Source: Deltaproteobacteria bacterium (GTDB lineage Bacteria > Myxococcota_A > Polyangia > HGW-17). Taken from it: a DNA stretch of 10,768 nucleotides. This document shows, piece by piece, positions 7,413-10,768 of this stretch (its first letter is position 1; each line of letters starts with the position of its first letter). Under the pieces are notes generated by a model that saw nothing but the letters and a program-made list of their open reading frames with translations, ran no database searches and was not told where the DNA came from. The stretch spans positions 1-10,768 of the forward strand of contig QKIM01000423.1 of the NCBI GenBank assembly GCA_003249585.1. Direction: 5' to 3'. The position numbers and the translations under genes are program-made.

Positions 7413-7448
7413 GGGCCGTTGGCCCCCGGGGATGCCCGCGGCGCGGGC
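7413..7448. repeat. Two tandem GC-rich hairpins in the PEGA leader
   Basis: Perfect stems lie at 7413-7425 (GGGCC, loop GTT, GGCCC) and 7434-7448 (GCCCGC, loop GGC, GCGGGC). They sit 26 or more bases upstream of ATG 7387, in the probable leader of the envelope cassette, which otherwise lacks a clear ribosome site. They may affect translation or mRNA stability, or be chance in a GC-rich genome. Confidence 0.5.
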
Positions 7449-7461
7449 GCATTCAGGGTGC

Positions 7462-7517
7462 AGTGTGACCTATTCGGGCAGTTTTGACAACATCTTCTCT
7501 GCCTGCATTGTATAGCA
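7462..7517 (-). promoter_or_regulatory. Candidate promoter region of the PEGA envelope cassette
   Basis: Two weak candidates point toward the PEGA gene. The first is an extended -10 TGCTATACA (7517-7509) without a good -35. The second is TTGTCA (7490-7485) and CACACT (7467-7462), 17 bases apart. The leader would be long (about 70-115 bases) and contain two GC-rich hairpins. Which one is used cannot be told from sequence alone. Confidence 0.35.
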
Positions 7518-7585
7518 TAGCACAGCCTTTGGTCTAAGCGGGAATCCCGGAGGGCAAACTTTTTTCAGGAAATTTTATCCTACAT

Positions 7586-7614
7586 TTGACTTCATTGTGG
7601 GACTATTGTACACT
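7586..7614 (+). promoter_or_regulatory. Promoter of the PilZ gene
   Basis: TTGACT (7586-7591, five of six) and TACACT (7609-7614, four of six) are 17 bases apart, in an A/T-rich stretch. The start near 7621 leaves about 16 bases of leader with AGAGGTG before ATG 7637. Confidence 0.65.
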
Positions 7615-7636
7615 GAATCCTACAGAGGTGAACGCC

Positions 7637-7990
7637 ATGGAACAGCCCGAGAGCCAGAACAACACAAGACAGCACACCCGGTACCAGGTCGTCCTCCCCG
7701 TGGTCATCGACAGCGAGGAGTACGGCAGCTATACCGGCCTCGTCATCAACATCTCCAGTGGAGGTCTCTTCATCCAGACCTACGATCCGCTCCCCATCGG
7801 AACCACCGTGACCCTCACCGTGGGGGACGCCGACGGGTTCATGGTGACAGGGACCGTGCGCAGCCACTACTACATGACCTATCGTTCGGACACGGAGCCC
7901 GCCGCCTTCACGGGCATGGGGATCAAGTTCCACAAGTTCATGAACTCCCCCAAGGCGCCCAGGCCCTTCCCCGCCGAGCTCGTCAACTGA
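7637..7990 (+). CDS. PilZ domain protein, predicted c-di-GMP receptor
   Basis: A small cytoplasmic PilZ protein of 117 residues, consisting essentially of one domain. Both ligand motifs are intact: RxxxR at residues 11-15 (RQHTR) and N/DxSxxG at 38-43 (NISSGG). They are followed by the family's beta-strand pattern (LFIQTYDPLPIGTTVTL) and the closing strand TGMGIKF. These residues bind cyclic di-GMP in characterised PilZ proteins, so this is likely a c-di-GMP effector controlling motility, surface polysaccharide or transcription through a partner. The layout resembles the stand-alone PilZ type numerous in Myxococcus. ATG 7637 is chosen over an in-frame TTG at 7586 because that TTG is the -35 box of a good promoter and AGAGGTG lies six bases before the ATG. 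It is divergent from the envelope cassette. Confidence 0.9.
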   Translation: MEQPESQNNTRQHTRYQVVLPVVIDSEEYGSYTGLVINISSGGLFIQTYDPLPIGTTVTLTVGDADGFMVTGTVRSHYYMTYRSDTEPAAFTGMGIKFHKFMNSPKAPRPFPAELVN

Positions 7991-8009
7991 CGCCTCTGCG
8001 GCCTCCCCC

Positions 8010-8038
8010 TTGACAGATCTCCCATTCACGGAAATACT
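8010..8038 (+). promoter_or_regulatory. Promoter of the four-cysteine lipoprotein gene
   Basis: A perfect TTGACA (8010-8015) is followed after 17 bases by AATACT (8033-8038, four of six). The start near 8045 leaves a leader of about 26 bases with AAGGAG before ATG 8071. It means this gene need not depend on the PilZ gene 80 bases upstream. Confidence 0.65.
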
Positions 8039-8070
8039 CCTGTCGTCCGACCACGATCAAGGAGCCGGCC

Positions 8071-9186
8071 ATGCTGAACCCACGCACCCTTCTGCTCATC
8101 CTCCTCCTCACCGCCTGCAAAAAGTCCGGGGGCGAGGAGAAGCCCGGCCACACCGGCGACGCCATGAACCCGCCGCCCCTGTCCGTCATGGCCATGGCGC
8201 CGGACATGAAGGCGCCTGTCGTCAAAAAGCCCGTCACGCCAAAGGCCGTGGTCAAGGACGCCGCCTGGATCGTGAAGAAGAGCAACGGCCTCAACGGCTG
8301 CATCCTCTCCGCTGTGAAGGGGATCCGCGCCCTGGAGGGCGCCTCCGCCAAGGACGCCGCGCGGCTCAAGGAGCTGTCCACCGGCCACCTGACCTGCTCG
8401 AACCAGCTGCTCAAGGACGCCGGGGAGATGCCCGACATCTCGACGCCCTACAAACAGTACTTCATCCTGGCAGCCACGGCCCTGGACGCCGTGGGGACCA
8501 ACCTGGAGGCCCGCACGGCCACACCCCCGGTCAAGAGCGCCGTCCTGAACGCCAGGGACGCCTCCCTCAACGAAGCCTACAACACCTTCGCCTTGCAGAA
8601 CAACGATCTCCAGGGCGCTCCCCTGCTCAACCCCGAGAAGACCCGCTCAGGTGACACCCTCGACATCCAGACCTACAGTGACGAACTGGCCCGCTACGGC
8701 GAGGTGGTCTGGAACAACCTCAACCCCTGGTATCTCCACCACACGCTCTCCGCGGGCGGCGCCGCCTCCTTCACCCGGAAGCTGCGTGAGCGGGTGGCCC
8801 TGGTCTTCGTCACCCAGACCCTGGAGCGGCAGGCGGCGGCCTTCGACCGACTGAAATGTGTCCGCGGATTCACGAGGACGACCGCGACCATGACCCCGGC
8901 GGCGATGCCCGCGGCGGCGATGCCCCCCGCCATGAGCGCCACCGGTCCCGCACCCATGGCCACATCCAGGAAGAAGGAATCCCCCCTCTCCTGTTCGGTC
9001 CTCAAGAACAAGGCGACCGCCCTGAAAAAAGCCGCCGCTGCCTACACAGGCTTTTGGGCTGTTACCCTGGACAGCAGCCGGGGAGCGGCGCCAAAGCCCG
9101 TGACGGCGGCGCTCGAGAAACAGGCCGTGGCAGTGCACGAAGCCGTGAAGCAGGCGGTCATCGCCCTCCCCCCCAAGATCCGATGA
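8071..9186 (+). CDS. Lipoprotein of unknown function, helical, with four extra cysteines
   Basis: A 371-residue lipoprotein. The leader (1-15) ends in the lipobox LTAC with lipidated Cys16, followed by KKSG. A Pro/Met-rich linker (about 25-62) leads to a mostly helical, Ala/Lys/Leu-rich body. Four further cysteines (77, 109, 263, 308) fall in two pairs on either side of a long middle part and could form two disulfides. Between the last pair is a Met/Ala/Pro low-complexity insert (about 272-297), encoded partly by a 15-base tandem repeat. Aromatic-rich WNNLNPWYLHH (214-224) stands out in the middle. I cannot name the family; it loosely recalls DUF3829-type lipoproteins, with low certainty. The start is firm: AAGGAG six bases upstream and a promoter with a perfect TTGACA. 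It ends 3 bases from a convergent gene. Confidence 0.85.
   Translation: MLNPRTLLLILLLTACKKSGGEEKPGHTGDAMNPPPLSVMAMAPDMKAPVVKKPVTPKAVVKDAAWIVKKSNGLNGCILSAVKGIRALEGASAKDAARLKELSTGHLTCSNQLLKDAGEMPDISTPYKQYFILAATALDAVGTNLEARTATPPVKSAVLNARDASLNEAYNTFALQNNDLQGAPLLNPEKTRSGDTLDIQTYSDELARYGEVVWNNLNPWYLHHTLSAGGAASFTRKLRERVALVFVTQTLERQAAAFDRLKCVRGFTRTTATMTPAAMPAAAMPPAMSATGPAPMATSRKKESPLSCSVLKNKATALKKAAAAYTGFWAVTLDSSRGAAPKPVTAALEKQAVAVHEAVKQAVIALPPKIR
8897..8925 (+). repeat. 15-base tandem repeat inside the lipoprotein gene
   Basis: CGGCGGCGATGCCC occurs at 8897-8910 and again at 8912-8925, a 15-base period that keeps frame and encodes Ala-Ala-Met-Pro repeats in the low-complexity insert. The period allows in-frame length change by slippage. 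Confidence 0.7.
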
Positions 9187-9189
9187 CGA

Positions 9190-9426
9190 TTACAGATAGT
9201 CCGAGGGGCGTTTGCCGTCGATGGTGACGACGGTGAGCTCGGCCGAGTGGAGCCAGAAGATGCGGCCCTCCCGGTCGCTCACGGCCACCAGGGAGAAGGT
9301 CCCGAGATCGGTCTTGGGAAAGAGATCTCCGAAGAACTTGGGGTGGACCGACTCGTAGGCGCCGTATCCCGTCCCGAGAAGGATATACTGGACGCCTGTA
9401 GGGTTGTGATGCACGATGGTCGCCAT
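9190..9426 (-). CDS. Small conserved-looking protein of unknown function, downstream of efp
   Basis: A 78-residue soluble protein that I do not recognise. It has no signal peptide, membrane segment or cysteine. It reads as a small beta-rich fold: GVQYILLGTGYGAYES (12-27), then a Pro/Phe/Lys loop (HPKFFGDLFPKTD, 29-41), then strands TFSLVAVSD, GRIFWLHSAELTVVTIDG (55-72) and a short tail. ATG 9426 is chosen over the longer frame to 9477, because that would overlap the end of efp while ATG 9426 has GAGGAG six bases upstream. It follows efp by 26 bases in the same direction, so they probably share a transcript. The link with EF-P may be functional or incidental. Confidence 0.78.
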   Translation of the reverse strand: MATIVHHNPTGVQYILLGTGYGAYESVHPKFFGDLFPKTDLGTFSLVAVSDREGRIFWLHSAELTVVTIDGKRPSDYL

Positions 9427-9452
9427 GGTGGCCTCCTCGGCGCCCGGCAGGA

Positions 9453-10019
9453 TCAGGCGCGTTTGATGTAGCGGCACTCTCTGGTGTCGATGACCAGCCG
9501 GTCCCCCTCATTGACGAACATGGGGACCTGGACCTCGAGCCCCGTCTCCAGAGTCGCGGCCTTGGTCACAGCGTTGACGGTGTCGCCCTTGACCGCCGGC
9601 TCCGTCTCCACGACCGTGAGCTCCACGGTGTTGGGGACCTCGAGACCGATGATCTCGCCCTCGAAGATGACGGCGCGGACCGTGTCCCCTGCCATGATGA
9701 ACCCCAGCTCGTACTCGATGCTCTCCTTGGGAACCGTATGCTGCTCGTAGGTCTCCTCATCCATGAAGACGTACATGTCGTCGCCCTCTTCATAGAGGTA
9801 CTGGGCCTTGCGGATCTCGAAGTCGGGATCGTTGAAGCGCTCCGAGGTCTTGAAGCTCTTGGAGAGCAGCTGCTTGGTCTTGAGGTTTCTGAGCCTGGCC
9901 TTGACGAGGGTCGCGGCGCCCCGGGCCGAGGGAGTCTGGGTGGTCACGTTCACCACCACATAGGGTTCCCCGTCCATCTCGATACGCATTCCTTTTTTGA
10001 ATTCACTGGCGAAGGGCAT
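9453..10019 (-). CDS. efp: Elongation factor P family protein, EfpL/YeiP-like loop
   Basis: Translation factor that binds stalled ribosomes between P and E sites and speeds peptide bonds at proline stretches. At 188 residues it has the full three-barrel length: N-terminal KOW-like domain (about 1-63), central OB (66-127), C-terminal OB (130-188, with TLETGLEVQVPMFVNEGD at 155-172). The tip of the first domain reads TPSARGAATL (29-38), with Arg33 where classical EF-P carries the modified lysine in PGKG. From memory this matches E. coli YeiP (EfpL), whose loop is SPTARGAATL, one residue longer than in classical EF-P. It also differs from the rhamnosylated-Arg type of Pseudomonas. So it likely works without lysine modification, which is inference. 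ATG 10019 has AGGAG six bases upstream. It is first of a two-gene unit. Confidence 0.92.
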   Translation of the reverse strand: MPFASEFKKGMRIEMDGEPYVVVNVTTQTPSARGAATLVKARLRNLKTKQLLSKSFKTSERFNDPDFEIRKAQYLYEEGDDMYVFMDEETYEQHTVPKESIEYELGFIMAGDTVRAVIFEGEIIGLEVPNTVELTVVETEPAVKGDTVNAVTKAATLETGLEVQVPMFVNEGDRLVIDTRECRYIKRA

Positions 10020-10042
10020 GTCTCACTCCTGACTGTGCTGTC

Positions 10043-10058
10043 CCCGGCGCCCGCCGGG
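10043..10058. repeat. GC-rich hairpin in the efp leader
   Basis: CCCGGCG (10043-10049) and CGCCGGG (10052-10058) are perfect complements around two bases, so a six-pair stem with a four-base loop can form. It lies 24 bases before ATG 10019 and leaves the AGGAG free. No T run follows, so it is not an obvious terminator. Confidence 0.5.
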
Positions 10059-10075
10059 AGGTGCCCTATACCTAG

Positions 10076-10090
10076 CCAAAGGGCCTTTGG
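10076..10090. promoter_or_regulatory. 15-base perfect dyad upstream of efp, possible operator
   Basis: CCAAAGG (10076-10082) and CCTTTGG (10084-10090) flank a single base. On the minus strand the dyad lies between TTGAGT (10097-10092) and TATAGG (10070-10065), 21 bases apart. That is too long for an ordinary sigma70 promoter, though MerR-type activated promoters do have long spacers with a dyad inside. A single-base loop cannot form an RNA hairpin well, so a DNA-binding site is the better reading. Confidence 0.4.
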
Positions 10091-10138
10091 AACTCAACAG
10101 AAATCGACCACGGTGCCCACGTCCGCGCGGTCTCCCCG

Positions 10139-10167
10139 TCGCCATCGCGCCCTCGTCATGATATAGT
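10139..10167 (+). promoter_or_regulatory. Promoter with extended -10 for the right-edge gene
   Basis: TCGCCA (10139-10144, four of six) and TATAGT (10162-10167, five of six) are 17 bases apart. TG at 10159-10160 makes the -10 an extended one. The start near 10174 leaves about 12 bases with GAGGTG before ATG 10186. Confidence 0.6.
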
Positions 10168-10185
10168 ACACGCTCGAGGTGTACC

Positions 10186-10768
10186 ATGCACAGACTGCCC
10201 TGGTTTCTTGTCGCCATCACCCTGTCGCTCCCCGCCGCGGCCCGGAAAGGGACCCCGTGGTTCTCCACCGCCCGACACGGCAGCCTCCCCTCGGAGGTCT
10301 CCCGGATCCAGGTCCATCCCAGCCGCTACATCGCGTCCCAGGGGACCTATATCGCGCCCCCACGCATCTTCGACCTCAAGACGAGGCTGACCACCGCGTG
10401 CCCCTCTTTTTCCAGCATCCATGGCGTGCGACTGGTCCCCACCCCCCGGGGTCCCGGGGACGTGAGCACCCGGCTGCGCCGCGCGAAGCTCTCCGGCGCC
10501 CACTTCTCCTATGGGCGCCAGCAGCTGGTCTTCGCCGACGTGGCCCGGGATCGGGCCGGATATCTCGTCCAGGTCACCAGGTACCGCCCGAAACGGATCG
10601 TGAGCTGCCCCTGCCAGGGCACGGCGCGCTTCCTGCGTGCCAGCCAGGAGTACTACTGCCCGGCCTGCCGCAAGATCCTCCCGGAGTCGGCCTTCATCAC
10701 CGAGGAGACCGACGAGTACTACTACCACTTCAGCATCAAGACGAGAAAGCTCATCTATTCCGTGAAGC
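10186..10768 (+). CDS. Secreted protein with CxC...CxxC cysteine cluster (partial, 5' part)
   Basis: An open frame from ATG 10186 to the right edge, 194 residues visible and no stop. It has a probable signal peptide (MHRLPWFLVAITLSLPAAA, 1-19). A soluble region of about 120 residues follows that I cannot assign, then a four-cysteine cluster: CPC (141-143) and CPAC (158-161). This looks like a zinc ribbon or rubredoxin-like knuckle, unusual for an exported protein. After it come acidic and Tyr-rich residues (EETDEYYYHFSIKT, 173-186). The frame is supported by strong G/C third positions, GAGGTG four bases before the ATG, and a promoter with an extended -10. A minus-strand frame over the same bases lacks such support. 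The gene is divergent from efp. Function unknown; one alternative is that the cysteines form disulfides rather than bind metal. Confidence 0.8.
   Translation, partial: MHRLPWFLVAITLSLPAAARKGTPWFSTARHGSLPSEVSRIQVHPSRYIASQGTYIAPPRIFDLKTRLTTACPSFSSIHGVRLVPTPRGPGDVSTRLRRAKLSGAHFSYGRQQLVFADVARDRAGYLVQVTRYRPKRIVSCPCQGTARFLRASQEYYCPACRKILPESAFITEETDEYYYHFSIKTRKLIYSVK

Noticed and set aside
7484..7516. Plus-strand promoter with TTGACA at 7484-7489 and TATAGC at 7511-7516
   Set aside because: The spacer is 21 bases, too long, and a better promoter for the PilZ gene lies at 7586-7614.
10156..10728. Minus-strand open frame opposite the right-edge gene
   Set aside because: The plus strand has a promoter, ribosome site, signal peptide and cysteine motifs; the minus frame is low-complexity Gly/Ala/Arg and would overlap the efp upstream region.

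Overview
The window is a GC-rich, gene-dense bacterial chromosome segment with no RNA gene, insertion sequence, CRISPR array or phage gene that I can see. It holds twelve genes, two of them cut by the window edges. Three features suggest a Gram-negative bacterium of the former Deltaproteobacteria, probably Myxococcota or a relative: a PilZ protein close to the stand-alone Myxococcus type, a TPR/PEGA-repeat envelope protein, and an elongation factor P with the SARG loop. Two lipoproteins and several signal peptides agree with that. The placement is inference from protein style, not from a marker gene.

Left block (1-3904, minus strand): grpE, then dnaK, then a site-2 (M50) membrane metalloprotease, then a protein starting with a zinc ribbon that runs off the left edge. 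The last three are coupled by stop/start overlaps (TGATG and ATGA), so a membrane protease and a zinc-ribbon protein are probably translated in step with DnaK. A sigma70-like promoter sits just upstream of grpE, overlapped by an 8-N9-8 inverted repeat. A second candidate promoter lies between grpE and dnaK. No dnaJ is present.

Middle block (4004-7387, minus strand): a compact three-gene envelope cassette. It encodes a secreted TPR plus triple-PEGA protein with two C-terminal hydrophobic segments, a lipoprotein that looks like an FG-GAP beta-propeller, and a small protein with a signal peptide and a C-terminal membrane anchor. Gaps are 8 and 10 bases, so they are likely made together. No enzyme motif is visible in any of them; a scaffold or surface complex is the most natural guess.

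A 249-base divergent region (7388-7636) separates the cassette from a plus-strand pair, each with its own promoter. These are a PilZ-domain protein with intact c-di-GMP-binding motifs and a lipoprotein of unknown function with four extra cysteines.

Right block: the lipoprotein gene ends 3 bases from a convergent minus-strand pair, an EF-P family gene (EfpL/YeiP-like loop with arginine at the tip) followed by a 78-residue protein I do not recognise. Divergent from efp, across a region with a 15-base dyad and a GC-rich hairpin, a plus-strand gene starts for a secreted protein with a CxC...CxxC cysteine cluster; it is cut by the right edge.
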